A stretch of 44,507 bases of DNA from an uncultured Balneola sp. (lineage in GTDB: Bacteria > Bacteroidota > Rhodothermia > Balneolales > Balneolaceae), in NCBI GenBank assembly GCA_913058495.1, contig CAJXQC010000025.1:1-44507 (forward strand), read 5' to 3'. Every line of letters begins with the position of its first letter. The first letter of the stretch is position 1. Of this stretch, positions 36,852 to 44,507 are shown one piece after another. The notes under the pieces are model-generated. The model ran no database searches. It was not told where the DNA came from and saw only the letters and a list, made by a program, of their open reading frames with translations. Both the position numbers and the translations under genes were made by a program.

Positions 36852-37406
36852 ATGTCTCGAATAGGAAAATTACCTGTACCACTTACCGAAAAGGTTGATT
36901 TTAGCATTGGTGCTGATAACATGATTACCGTAAAAGGTGATAAAGGTACCAGTACGCTTAAAATTCATCCGAATATTTCGGTTGAGAAAAATGAAAACGA
37001 AGTTATTGTAAAAAGAGCAAGCGATATTAAAGAAGACAGAGCTCTTCATGGTTTATATCGTGCTTTGATCAACAACATGGTTGTTGGAGTAACTGAAGGA
37101 TATACAAAAAAATTAGAGATCTACGGAGTTGGTTTTAGAGCTGCAATGAGTGGCGATCTATTAGAACTTAACTTGGGTTATTCTCATCCGATTTTCTTTG
37201 TACCACCAGAAGGGATCTCAATTGAAGTTGACACAAAAACAAGTAAACAACCGATCCTGGTTATTTCAGGAATTGACAAAGAATTAGTAGGTCAGGTTGC
37301 CGCAAAAATTCGCTCATTCAGAAAGCCGGAGCCTTACAAAGGTAAAGGTATCAGATATTATGGTGAGCAGATCAGACGTAAAGCCGGTAAATCAGCTGCT
37401 AAATAA
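36852..37406 (+). CDS. rplF: 50S ribosomal protein L6
   Basis: L6 lies at the base of the L7/L12 stalk. The 184 residues begin SRIGKLPVPLTEKVDF and contain two repeated domains, ending in KIRSFRKPEPYKGKGIRYYG and EQIRRKAGKSAAK, both hallmark sequences. Spacing is 15 bp from rpsH. Confidence 0.99.
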   Translation: MSRIGKLPVPLTEKVDFSIGADNMITVKGDKGTSTLKIHPNISVEKNENEVIVKRASDIKEDRALHGLYRALINNMVVGVTEGYTKKLEIYGVGFRAAMSGDLLELNLGYSHPIFFVPPEGISIEVDTKTSKQPILVISGIDKELVGQVAAKIRSFRKPEPYKGKGIRYYGEQIRRKAGKSAAK

Positions 37407-37417
37407 GGAATTTTGAT

Positions 37418-37753
37418 ATGAAAAAGTCTCAAAAGAAAACAGCACGTAGAAATAAGATAAGACGCAGAATCAGTTCTACTATTCGTGGTACTGCAGAACG
37501 TCCAAGACTATGTGTTTACAAAAGTAACAGCAACACCTACCTTCAGATCATTAACGACATGGAAGGCGCTACTTTGGCAGCTACCGAAGTTAAGAAAGGT
37601 GTAGAGAATGCTAAGAAAGCAGGCGAAGATATTGCAAAGCTTGCTAAAGAAAATGGAATTACTAAAGTAGTATTCGACAGAAGCGGATACAAATATCATG
37701 GAATCATCAAAGCGGCTGCCGATGGCGCTCGCAATGGTGGTCTTCAGTTTTAA
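37418..37753 (+). CDS. rplR: 50S ribosomal protein L18
   Basis: L18 carries 5S rRNA together with L5. The 111 residues show a basic N-terminus (KKTARRNKIRRRISSTIRGT), then RPRLCVYKSNSNTYLQIIND and the ending VVFDRSGYKYHGIIKAAADGARNGGLQF given by its key residues FDRSGYKYHG and GGLQF. Normal length. Confidence 0.99.
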   Translation: MKKSQKKTARRNKIRRRISSTIRGTAERPRLCVYKSNSNTYLQIINDMEGATLAATEVKKGVENAKKAGEDIAKLAKENGITKVVFDRSGYKYHGIIKAAADGARNGGLQF

Positions 37754-37769
37754 TCGAACGGTTTAAACA

Positions 37770-38294
37770 ATGCCTAAAGTAAGAAGAAAACAATCTGTAC
37801 CAGCTGCGAACCTTAACTTGGAAGAAAAGTTAGTTCACGTTAACCGTGTATCTAAAGTAGTTAAAGGTGGTCGTAGATTTAGTTTTAACGCCATTGTTGT
37901 AGTTGGTGATGGAAACGGTGTATGCGGTCATGGCCTAGGAAAAGCAAATGAAGTTTCTGATGCTATCCAAAAAGGTTTTGATAATGCAAAAAAGAACCTG
38001 ATCCGAATTCCACTAACAAAGACAAAGAGTATTTACCATCCGGTAGTTGGTAAAGCAGGAGCAGGAAAAGTATTGTTACGTCCTGCATCTGATGGTACCG
38101 GGGTAATTGCAGGTGGAGCGGTTAAGAATTTACTGGATGTTGCAGGTGTTCATAACATTCTGTCAAAATCTCAGGGTTCTTCAAACCCACACAACATGGT
38201 AAAAGCTGCTTTTAAAGCTCTTAGCGAATTAACCGATCCGGTTGAAGTTGCTAAAAGAAGAGGCGTTTCACTTAACAAAGTATTTGAAGGTTAA
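37770..38294 (+). CDS. rpsE: 30S ribosomal protein S5
   Basis: S5 helps control decoding fidelity and mRNA entry. The 174 residues contain [20 protein letters not shown] (19-38), the loop [19 protein letters not shown] and [20 protein letters not shown]. The gene is followed after only 19 bp by rplO. The rpmD gene (L30) that normally separates them is missing. Confidence 0.99.
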   Translation: MPKVRRKQSVPAANLNLEEKLVHVNRVSKVVKGGRRFSFNAIVVVGDGNGVCGHGLGKANEVSDAIQKGFDNAKKNLIRIPLTKTKSIYHPVVGKAGAGKVLLRPASDGTGVIAGGAVKNLLDVAGVHNILSKSQGSSNPHNMVKAAFKALSELTDPVEVAKRRGVSLNKVFEG

Positions 38295-38313
38295 TACCTA
38301 ATTAATTTTGATC

Positions 38314-38763
38314 ATGGATCTACATAATTTAAAAGCTCCGGCTCCGAACAATAAGAACAGAAAACGCGTAGGTCGCGGTGAAGGATCTGGACACGGTGAA
38401 CAATCAGGTCGTGGACATAACGGACAAAAATCACGTTCCGGTTTTAAAAGACGTCCTTGGTTTGAAGGTGGTCAGATGCCACTTCAAAGACGAATTCCTA
38501 AGTTTGGATTTACAAACCCGAACAGATCAGAAACACGTCCTTTGAATGTTCAAACTGTTGGTGAATTCATAGAAGCTGGAAAGCTTGGTGCAACTATTAC
38601 AATCTCAGATTTAGTTGCAGCAGGATTGGCTCATAAGAACGACCATATTAAGTTGCTTGGAAGAGGCGAAATATCTACAAAAGTAGAAATTGAAGTTCAT
38701 GCTGCTAGTAAATCAGCTGTTGAGTTGATTGAAAAAGCTGGTGGAAAAGTAAACGTAATCTAA
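38314..38763 (+). CDS. rplO: 50S ribosomal protein L15
   Basis: L15 is a late 50S assembly protein with a long basic extended arm. From ATG 38314 it is 149 residues: MDLHNLKAPAPNNKNRKRVG, GRGHNGQKSRSGFKRRPWFEGGQMPLQRRIPKFGF (key block FEGGQMPLQRRIPK) and the globular C-terminal half. An in-frame TTG two codons upstream (38308) is possible, but ATG gives the family N-terminus. Confidence 0.98.
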   Translation: MDLHNLKAPAPNNKNRKRVGRGEGSGHGEQSGRGHNGQKSRSGFKRRPWFEGGQMPLQRRIPKFGFTNPNRSETRPLNVQTVGEFIEAGKLGATITISDLVAAGLAHKNDHIKLLGRGEISTKVEIEVHAASKSAVELIEKAGGKVNVI

Positions 38764-38789
38764 AACTAATTAATCGGACCTAAGGGCTA

Positions 38790-40100
38790 ATGAGTCTTAT
38801 AGAAAACTTCCGCAATATTTTTAAAATCGAGGACCTGAAGAACCGAATTCTGTATACGATCGGTATATTGATGGTCTACAGAGTTGGTAGTTACATTACA
38901 CTACCGGGTGTAGATGCCTCTGCACTTATAGCAGGAGCGGGAGATGCTTCGAGTTTATTAGGATTATTTGACCTGTTTGTAGGTGGAGCCTTTTCGCGAG
39001 CGGGTGTGTTCGCACTGGGAATCATGCCTTACATTACGGCATCGATTATCATTCAGCTTGCAGGAGCAATTGTACCTTACTTCCAGAAACTTCAAAGAGA
39101 AGGTGAAGAGGGACGGCGTAAGATCACACAACTTACACGATATGGTACGGTAGTAATTACAGCATTTCAGGCAATTGCATTCTCAATTAATTTGATTGCG
39201 ACAGCACCACAAGCCATCGTAGTAAATGAATTTGCATTCACTTTAACTGCAATGATCGTATTAACCGCTGGAACAGTGTTTGTGATGTGGTTAGGAGAAA
39301 GAATTACAGATCGTGGTATTGGAAACGGTATTTCATTGATCATTATGATCGGTATCATTGCGATACTGCCTGCAAACTTCTACAACGAAGTTACTACTAA
39401 GACGAACTTGATTTTAGTAATTATCGAATTGGCTGCGTTGATCGTAGTAATTGCAGCAGTTGTAATGCTGACTCAGGGCGTTCGTAAGATTCCTGTTCAG
39501 TATGCAAAAAGAGTAGTTGGACGTAAAGTATACGGAGGTACAACTCAGTACTTGCCACTTAAGGTAAATGCTGCGGGTGTAATGCCGATCATCTTTGCAC
39601 AGTCCATCATGTTTATTCCGAGTACTATCGGACAATTTTTCCCGGAAAATGAAACGGTACAATTTTTAACTGCATGGTCTGCTGATTTCACAGGCTGGAC
39701 GTACTCAATCATTTTCTTTTTCATCTGTGTGTTTTTCACATTTTTCTATACAGCTATCGCCATTAATCCGAAAGAGATGGCCGATACTATGAAAAGACAA
39801 GGTGGTTTTATTCCTGGTGTACGCCCGGGTAAATCTACTGTAGAGTTCATTGATAATATATTGACAAAGATCACATTACCTGGATCTATATTTCTATCAT
39901 TGGTAGCAATTCTTCCAGCCATTGCAACGAATCTTCTTGGAGTTACTCCGGGATTCGCACTGTTCTATGGTGGAACAAGCCTTTTAATTATTGTTGGTGT
40001 GGCATTAGATACACTTCAACAAATTGAGAGTCACCTCATGATGCGTCATTACGACGGATTTATGAAGACCGGAAAGATTAAAGGACGAAGAAGAGCGTAA
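38790..40100 (+). CDS. secY: preprotein translocase subunit SecY
   Basis: SecY is the ten-helix channel subunit of the SecYEG translocon and works with SecA (encoded at 4.4-7.8 kb). The 436 residues show the plug region after helix 1 (YRVGSYITLPGVDASALI), GIMPYITASIIIQL, and the cytoplasmic loops with QGVRKIPVQYAKRVVGRK and PKEMADTMKRQGGFIPGVRPG. Its end is 2 bp from map; no adk gene intervenes, unlike in many Firmicutes and Proteobacteria-like layouts. Confidence 0.99.
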   Translation: MSLIENFRNIFKIEDLKNRILYTIGILMVYRVGSYITLPGVDASALIAGAGDASSLLGLFDLFVGGAFSRAGVFALGIMPYITASIIIQLAGAIVPYFQKLQREGEEGRRKITQLTRYGTVVITAFQAIAFSINLIATAPQAIVVNEFAFTLTAMIVLTAGTVFVMWLGERITDRGIGNGISLIIMIGIIAILPANFYNEVTTKTNLILVIIELAALIVVIAAVVMLTQGVRKIPVQYAKRVVGRKVYGGTTQYLPLKVNAAGVMPIIFAQSIMFIPSTIGQFFPENETVQFLTAWSADFTGWTYSIIFFFICVFFTFFYTAIAINPKEMADTMKRQGGFIPGVRPGKSTVEFIDNILTKITLPGSIFLSLVAILPAIATNLLGVTPGFALFYGGTSLLIIVGVALDTLQQIESHLMMRHYDGFMKTGKIKGRRRA

Positions 40101-40102
40101 CA

Positions 40103-40912
40103 ATGATCTACCTGAAGAGTGAAAATGAGATAGAAAAGATGCGCGAAAGTGCTCTGCTCGTCTCACGAACACTTGCTGAAGTAGGTAGATTAATTGAGCC
40201 AGGTATTGAAACCGGAAAGTTAGATTTAGTAGCAGAAGAGTATATTGCAAAGCATAATGCTCGTCCGGCTTTTAAAGGATACGGTCCTAAAGGAAGTGAA
40301 TTTCCTGGGACATTATGTATCTCAATTAATGATGAAGTTGTTCATGGAATACCGGGAAGCAGAAAGCTAGAAGAAGGTGATATTGTTTCTGTGGATTGCG
40401 GAGTAGAAATGAACGGTTATTTTGGTGATCATGCGTTCACTTTCGCAGTTGGCGATTGTTATGATGAAGCGATTCGATTGTTAAGAGTTACACTCGAATC
40501 ATTATATAAAGGAATTGAGCAAGCAACTCACGGCAATAAGATGGGTGATGTTGCAAATGCGATTCAGGTCCATAATGAAAGTCATGGATTTGGAGTAGTA
40601 AAAGACTTAGTTGGACATGGGATTGGAAAGTCCCTTCACGAAGATCCTTCAGTACCAAATTATGGTAGAAAAGGAAAAGGTGAACGACTAAGAGAAGGAA
40701 TGACTCTCGCAATTGAGCCTATGATTACCATGGGATCATGGAGAGTTAAGACATTGAATGATGGTTGGACAGTTTGTACAGCCGATGGGAGCCTGGCAGC
40801 TCATTTCGAACACGATATTGTAGTTCGGGAAGGAAAAGCTGAAATTCTCAGTACTTTTGATTATATTGCTGAGCTCTCACAGAAACATGAAAAAATAATG
40901 ACACATGGCTAA
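40103..40912 (+). CDS. map: type I methionine aminopeptidase
   Basis: The enzyme removes the initiator Met from nascent proteins. The 269 residues contain all five metal ligands: Asp98 (VDCG), Asp109 (YFGDHAF), His172 (VGHGIG), Glu205 (AIEPM) and Glu236 (HFEHD), plus the substrate-binding His81. No N-terminal SH3 or zinc-finger extension is present, so it is the short bacterial type Ia. Its last 8 bp overlap the infA start, indicating coupled translation. Confidence 0.98.
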   Translation: MIYLKSENEIEKMRESALLVSRTLAEVGRLIEPGIETGKLDLVAEEYIAKHNARPAFKGYGPKGSEFPGTLCISINDEVVHGIPGSRKLEEGDIVSVDCGVEMNGYFGDHAFTFAVGDCYDEAIRLLRVTLESLYKGIEQATHGNKMGDVANAIQVHNESHGFGVVKDLVGHGIGKSLHEDPSVPNYGRKGKGERLREGMTLAIEPMITMGSWRVKTLNDGWTVCTADGSLAAHFEHDIVVREGKAEILSTFDYIAELSQKHEKIMTHG

Positions 40913-41123
40913 ACAAGAGCCCATTAAACAAGACGGAGTAATTTTAGAAGCATTGCCTAACGCCCAGTTCAGGGTAGAATTGGATAATGGACATGAATTA
41001 CTTGCGCATGTTTCAGGAAAAATGAGAATGTATTACATAAAAATATTACCTGGTGATCGTGTGGCGGTAGAAATGTCTCCGTACGATCTTAGTAAGGGTA
41101 GAATCACTTACAGATACAAATAA
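40905..41123 (+). CDS. infA: translation initiation factor IF-1
   Basis: IF-1 occupies the A site during initiation. The 72-residue OB-fold protein reads [20 protein letters not shown] (9-28), [20 protein letters not shown] and the ending [14 protein letters not shown]. It overlaps map by 8 bp and is followed by rpmJ after 7 bp. Length matches the family exactly. Confidence 0.99.
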   Translation: MAKQEPIKQDGVILEALPNAQFRVELDNGHELLAHVSGKMRMYYIKILPGDRVAVEMSPYDLSKGRITYRYK

Positions 41124-41130
41124 GGTAGAT

Positions 41131-41247
41131 ATGAAAACAAGATCTTCAGTTAAGAAAAGAAGTTCAGACGACAAGATCGTTAGACGTAAAGGTCGTTTGT
41201 ACGTAATAAACAAGAAAAACCCGCGCCATAAGCAGCGTCAAGGTTAA
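41131..41247 (+). CDS. rpmJ: 50S ribosomal protein L36 (cysteine-free form)
   Basis: This short gene encodes 38 residues, starting [20 protein letters not shown] and ending [12 protein letters not shown]. Length, the MKxRxSVKK start and the KHKQRQG-type end identify L36. The zinc ligands of the classical form, Cys11, Cys14 and Cys27, are Ser, Asp and Asn here, while the final His33 remains. This is the C- variant, which folds without zinc. It lies between infA and rpsM as in most bacteria. Confidence 0.96.
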   Translation: MKTRSSVKKRSSDDKIVRRKGRLYVINKKNPRHKQRQG

Positions 41248-41264
41248 TATAATAGCATTTATAT

Positions 41265-41642
41265 ATGGCACGTATTGCTGGAATTGACTTACCAAAACAA
41301 AAACGAGGCGTTATAGGCCTTACTTATATTCATGGAATAGGATTAACTACTTCGAGACAGTTGCTCGAAAGAGTAGGAATTGATCCGGATACCAAAGTTC
41401 AGGATTGGGATGAAGCTCAGGTTGTTGAGTTACGTCAGATTCTTGATGATGAATTTAAAGTAGAAGGTGCGTTACGAAGTGAAGTAAATGGCAACATCAG
41501 ACGACTGATAGAAATTGGAAGTTATAGAGGTGTTCGTCATCGTAGAGGACTGCCGGTTAGAGGGCAGCGTACACAAACTAATGCGCGTACCCGTAAAGGT
41601 AAAAAGCGTACAGTTGCTGGTAAAAAGAAAGTAACGAAATAA
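41265..41642 (+). CDS. rpsM: 30S ribosomal protein S13
   Basis: S13 forms bridges between the 30S head and the 50S subunit and touches the P-site tRNA. The 125 residues begin [25 protein letters not shown] (key ARIAGIDLP) and end in [20 protein letters not shown] plus a basic tail. It opens the alpha part of the operon. Confidence 0.99.
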   Translation: MARIAGIDLPKQKRGVIGLTYIHGIGLTTSRQLLERVGIDPDTKVQDWDEAQVVELRQILDDEFKVEGALRSEVNGNIRRLIEIGSYRGVRHRRGLPVRGQRTQTNARTRKGKKRTVAGKKKVTK

Positions 41643-41654
41643 CAGAGTTTAATT

Positions 41655-42065
41655 ATGGCTAAGAATCAATCAAAAACATCAGGTGCAGCTTCTAAAAGAA
41701 AAAAGAAGAAGCAGGTAACTGATCCTAACGGAATGGCTTTTGTAAAAGCTACTTTCAATAATGTAATTGTTACTATTACTGATGCCGACGGAAACGTGCT
41801 GGCTTGGTCGTCTGCAGGTAAAGAAGGTTTTAGAGGCTCAAGGAAAAATACTCCTTATGCCGCTCAGTTAAGTGCTGAAACAGCAGCAAAAACAGCTTAT
41901 GAAATGGGGCTTCGTAAAGTTGAAGTGTTCGTTAAAGGACCGGGTTCTGGTCGTGAAGCAGCTGTTAGAGCAATGTCTAGTGCTGGTTTGGATGTGTCTT
42001 CAATTAAAGACCGTACTCCAATCCCACACAATGGATGTCGCCCACCGAAACGTAGAAGAGTTTAA
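41655..42065 (+). CDS. rpsK: 30S ribosomal protein S11
   Basis: S11 lies on the platform near the E site. The 136 residues have the signature [20 protein letters not shown] (30-49), [20 protein letters not shown] and the ending [14 protein letters not shown], where the Asn-Gly pair is often converted to isoaspartate in other bacteria. The N-terminus has an extra Lys-rich stretch. Confidence 0.99.
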   Translation: MAKNQSKTSGAASKRKKKKQVTDPNGMAFVKATFNNVIVTITDADGNVLAWSSAGKEGFRGSRKNTPYAAQLSAETAAKTAYEMGLRKVEVFVKGPGSGREAAVRAMSSAGLDVSSIKDRTPIPHNGCRPPKRRRV

Positions 42066-42083
42066 TTAGTAAGTCTATTTATA

Positions 42084-42689
42084 ATGGCAAGATATAGAGG
42101 CCCAAAACAGAAAAAAGCTAGACGATTCAAAGAAGCAATCTTTGGACCTAGTAAAGCATTAGAACGCAAACCATACGGTCCCGGACAGCATGGTAGATCC
42201 CGTTTTAACAGAAAATCGGAATATGCTATCCAGCTTGAGGAAAAGCAAAAGGCAAAATACACTTATGGGTTGTTGGAAAAACAATTCCGTAATCTGTATG
42301 AAGCAGCTAGTGCTAAAGAAGGTGTAACCGGTGAGATTCTGCTTCAACTTTTGGAAAGCAGATTGGATAACACTGTCTTCAGAATGGGTTTTGCAAAAAC
42401 CAGAAGACAAGCTCGTCAGTTGGTAAGCCATAAGCATATTGTTGTAAACGGTGGAGTTTTAAATATTCCGTCTTACGCAGTAAAGCCAAATGATGTGATT
42501 TCTATGAGACCTAAATCAAGAAATCTTGAAGTTGTAGAAGATGCTCTTGACGGTGCATCCAGAAACAAATACAAATGGGTTGAGACTGACGTTAAATCCC
42601 GAACAGGTAAAATGTTATACGTTCCAACAATGGAAGAAATACCTGAAAACATAAATGTTCAGCTTATTGTTGAGCTTTATTCTAAGTAA
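42084..42689 (+). CDS. rpsD: 30S ribosomal protein S4 (zinc-free form)
   Basis: S4 is a primary 16S binder and, in E. coli, the repressor of the alpha operon. The 201 residues include [20 protein letters not shown], the RNA-binding S4 domain [38 protein letters not shown] (key [13 protein letters not shown]) and the ending [11 protein letters not shown]. The N-terminal Cys cluster of zinc-binding S4 proteins is absent ([20 protein letters not shown] has none). Confidence 0.99.
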   Translation: MARYRGPKQKKARRFKEAIFGPSKALERKPYGPGQHGRSRFNRKSEYAIQLEEKQKAKYTYGLLEKQFRNLYEAASAKEGVTGEILLQLLESRLDNTVFRMGFAKTRRQARQLVSHKHIVVNGGVLNIPSYAVKPNDVISMRPKSRNLEVVEDALDGASRNKYKWVETDVKSRTGKMLYVPTMEEIPENINVQLIVELYSK

Positions 42690-42710
42690 TTCTAAAATTT
42701 TATTTTTGAT

Positions 42711-43682
42711 ATGAGCAATTACAGTATCCAAATGCCAGACAGTTTAGATGTCGTTAAAGATGACGACAGCTTTGGTACGTTTGTACTTCAACCGATGGAA
42801 AGAGGATTTGGTGTAACTATTGGTAACTCTTTTAGAAGAGTACTTCTTTCATCTCTTCCGGGAATCGCAATTACAGCGGTTAAAATTAACGGTGTTGATC
42901 ATGAGTATTCCAGCATCAAGGGCGTTAAGGAAGATGTATACGAAATCATTTTGAACTTCAAGCAGGTTCGCTTTAAGCAAGTTGAGCAAAGCAGTGGTGT
43001 AATTCATATTTCTAAGAAAAGTGGATCTACATTAACAGCAAAAGACATTGCAGATGCAACTGCAGAATATGAAGTATTGAATCCGGATCTAGTAATCGCA
43101 CACTTAGCTGACGATGCAGAATTGGAAATCGAGCTTCGTGTTGGAAGAGGAAGAGGTTACGTTCCTGCAGAAGAAATGACTGTGGAAGATGATGATGTAA
43201 ACGTTATTCCAATCGATGCAATTTTCACTCCTATCAAATCAGTTAAGTTTGATGTTGAGAATGTTCGTGTTGGACAAAGAACGGATTACGAAAAACTTGT
43301 AATGGACGTTGAAACTGACGGATCAGTAAATGCGAAAGAAGCTCTTACTATTGCCGGTAAGATTCTGAAAGAGCATATCGAAAAGTTCATTACTGAAAAA
43401 ATTGAAGAGCAATTCACTCAGGAAGAAGAAGAAGTGGATGCTGAAAAACAACGTGTTGCTAACCTGCTTCGAACAAGTATTGAAGATCTGAACTTAAGTG
43501 TTCGTGCTTACAACTGTTTGAAGTCAGCAAACATCAATTCAATTGGTGAGCTAGTAGCTCGTGACGAACAAGATCTTTTAAAATTCCGAAACTTTGGTAA
43601 GAAGTCATTGACAGAACTTCAGGAAGTTATTGAAGAGAAGAATCTTCAGTTCGGAATGGATGTATCAAAATTTTTAGACTAA
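42711..43682 (+). CDS. rpoA: RNA polymerase alpha subunit
   Basis: RpoA dimerises to start RNA polymerase assembly. The 323 residues comprise the N-terminal assembly domain (LQPMERGFGVTIGNSFRRVLLSSLPG region, about 26-51, and GRGRGYVPAEE), a charged linker near 240-250 rich in Glu, and the C-terminal domain with LNLSVRAYNCLKSANINSIG and the helix-hairpin-helix KFRNFGKKSLTELQE. It is complete and sits between rpsD and rplQ, the usual place. Confidence 0.99.
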   Translation: MSNYSIQMPDSLDVVKDDDSFGTFVLQPMERGFGVTIGNSFRRVLLSSLPGIAITAVKINGVDHEYSSIKGVKEDVYEIILNFKQVRFKQVEQSSGVIHISKKSGSTLTAKDIADATAEYEVLNPDLVIAHLADDAELEIELRVGRGRGYVPAEEMTVEDDDVNVIPIDAIFTPIKSVKFDVENVRVGQRTDYEKLVMDVETDGSVNAKEALTIAGKILKEHIEKFITEKIEEQFTQEEEEVDAEKQRVANLLRTSIEDLNLSVRAYNCLKSANINSIGELVARDEQDLLKFRNFGKKSLTELQEVIEEKNLQFGMDVSKFLD

Positions 43683-43700
43683 GCGGTAGAGGATTAAACA

Positions 43701-44270
43701 ATGCGCCATAGAGTAAAAGGTAGAAAATTAAGCCGTACGGCAGCACATAGAAAAGCTACAATGAGAGCTTTATCTATGGCTCTTATCAGAGAGCATAGAA
43801 TCAGCACTACCGTTGCAAAAGCAAAAGAACTTCGAGGATTCATCGAACCTCTTATTACAAGAGCTAAAGAAGATTCTCATCACAATAGAAAGCAAGTCTT
43901 TTCTTCTCTACAAAACAAGGATGCTGTAACTCAATTGTTTACAGAAATAGGTCCTAAAGTTGGAGACAGACCTGGAGGATATACACGTGTTATCAAAACC
44001 GGGTATCGTCAGGGTGATGCTGCTGAGATGGCAATTATTGAACTCGTAGATTTCAATGATATCGCACCAGAAGGTGGTAAAACTACCAAGAAGAAGAGAA
44101 CCCGTAGAGCTGGAAAATCTAACACTCCTACAAGTGCTGTAGCTGAAGAGACTAAATCTGAAGCTGCAGAAGAGGAGAAACAAGAAGTAGTTGCTGAAGC
44201 TGAGGTTCAAGAAACATCAGAGAAAGAAACAGAGGCAACTGAAGAGTCTGGCGAAGAAGAAAAGAAGTAA
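43701..44270 (+). CDS. rplQ: 50S ribosomal protein L17 with acidic C-terminal extension
   Basis: L17 is an essential 50S protein near the tunnel exit. The core (about 1-122) contains MRHRVKGRKLSRTAAHRKAT, the L17 signature TTVAKAKELRGFIEPLITRA and PGGYTRVIKTGYRQGDAAEMA. The remaining 65 or so residues are a basic patch (KKKRTRRAGK) followed by a Glu/Ala/Thr/Ser-rich low-complexity tail ending EESGEEEKK. Most L17 proteins stop near the core. The tail is compositionally biased and probably disordered. It closes the operon before a terminator. Confidence 0.98.
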   Translation: MRHRVKGRKLSRTAAHRKATMRALSMALIREHRISTTVAKAKELRGFIEPLITRAKEDSHHNRKQVFSSLQNKDAVTQLFTEIGPKVGDRPGGYTRVIKTGYRQGDAAEMAIIELVDFNDIAPEGGKTTKKKRTRRAGKSNTPTSAVAEETKSEAAEEEKQEVVAEAEVQETSEKETEATEESGEEEKK

Positions 44271-44288
44271 TTCTTTCTAAGAATATTT

Positions 44289-44327
44289 AAGAAGTGTGTG
44301 GTAATTTATCAGACACTTCTTTTTTTA
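44289..44327 (+). terminator. rho-independent terminator of the ribosomal super-operon
   Basis: AGAAGTGT (44290-44297) pairs with ACACTTCT (44313-44320), loop of about 15 nt with partial extra pairing, followed by a run of seven Ts. It lies 20 bp after the rplQ stop. Confidence 0.85.
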
Positions 44328-44413
44328 TGCGTTGTTTTTGATAAGGAAACGCATGATGTCAAAAAAAAGTGAAAATATTTCAAATAAAAGTGGCATCAAA
44401 TCTAAACATCCCT

Positions 44414-44421
44414 TATCTTTG
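44414..44421 (+). promoter_or_regulatory. TAnnTTTG element, possible promoter of a gene beyond the window
   Basis: TATCTTTG matches the Bacteroidota -7 consensus exactly and lies after the rplQ terminator. No TTG is found at the -33 distance. A small TCGC-AAAA-GCGA hairpin followed by five Ts (44429-44445) comes just after. The downstream gene is outside the window; 44328-44507 otherwise shows no gene. Confidence 0.35.
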
Positions 44422-44507
44422 GTTTCTGTCGCAAAAGCGATTTTTGTGATACAGTTCTTTGGAAATTATTGAAGCATAAGACAGATTGTTTGTGCGAGCT
44501 TTATGAA

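Noticed and set aside
44503-44507. ATGAA at the right edge as a gene start
   Set aside because: Only five bases are visible and there is no ribosome site; cannot be supported.

Overview
The window looks like chromosomal DNA from an AT-rich member of the Bacteroidota/Balneolota (FCB) group, probably a marine Balneola-like bacterium. The evidence is a long SecA with a large coiled-coil insertion and no C-terminal zinc finger, TAnnTTTG-like promoter elements, an IS200-like RAYT transposase, a polyphosphate glucokinase and a GAF/HisKA_2 kinase pair. This assignment is by gene content and style only; no 16S gene is present.

Left part (1-9.2 kb): a structured intergenic repeat at the edge; a CPBP membrane protease (-); a degenerate SRAP-family protein, a VOC protein and a secreted TPR protein (+); then ppgK and secA (-), a cold-shock gene (+) with a strong terminator, and a RAYT transposase (-) whose coding sequence contains a perfect 37-nt palindrome. 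Aconitase (9.2-11.9 kb) ends in a clear terminator. It is followed by two tandem GAF-plus-histidine-kinase paralogues; the second has lost the phospho-acceptor histidine.

Middle (14.35-25 kb, - strand): nine closely spaced genes that may form one long transcript. In order of transcription they are a secreted Tyr/Asn-rich protein, a LytR_C protein, rsfS, a D-2-hydroxyacid dehydrogenase, a 1281-residue NtrY-like sensor kinase, a MATE exporter, and a translationally coupled cassette of type III polyketide synthase, methyltransferase and FAD monooxygenase. The cassette resembles in logic the srsABC phenolic-lipid operon of Streptomyces and is the best candidate for an uncharacterised pathway here. 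From 25.1 kb (+) come queA, ispD, ispF and a DedA gene, with overlapping or abutting ends.

Right part (28-44.3 kb, +): tRNA-Thr(TGT), tRNA-Tyr(GTA), tRNA-Gly(TCC), tRNA-Thr(GGT) and tuf, followed directly by the complete S10-spc-alpha ribosomal super-operon (rpsJ to rplQ), with secY, map, infA, rpmJ and rpoA. The tRNA-tuf block is the arrangement known from the E. coli tufB operon, but it is joined here to the S10 operon where the rpsL-rpsG-fusA-tuf end of the str operon would be expected. rpmD (L30) is absent. SecA, L36, S14 and S4 all lack the zinc-binding cysteines found in other bacterial versions.

Gene identities in the ribosomal part are secure. The functional proposals for the PKS cassette, the pseudokinase and the degenerate SRAP protein are inferences from visible residues and need alignments, structures or genetics to test.
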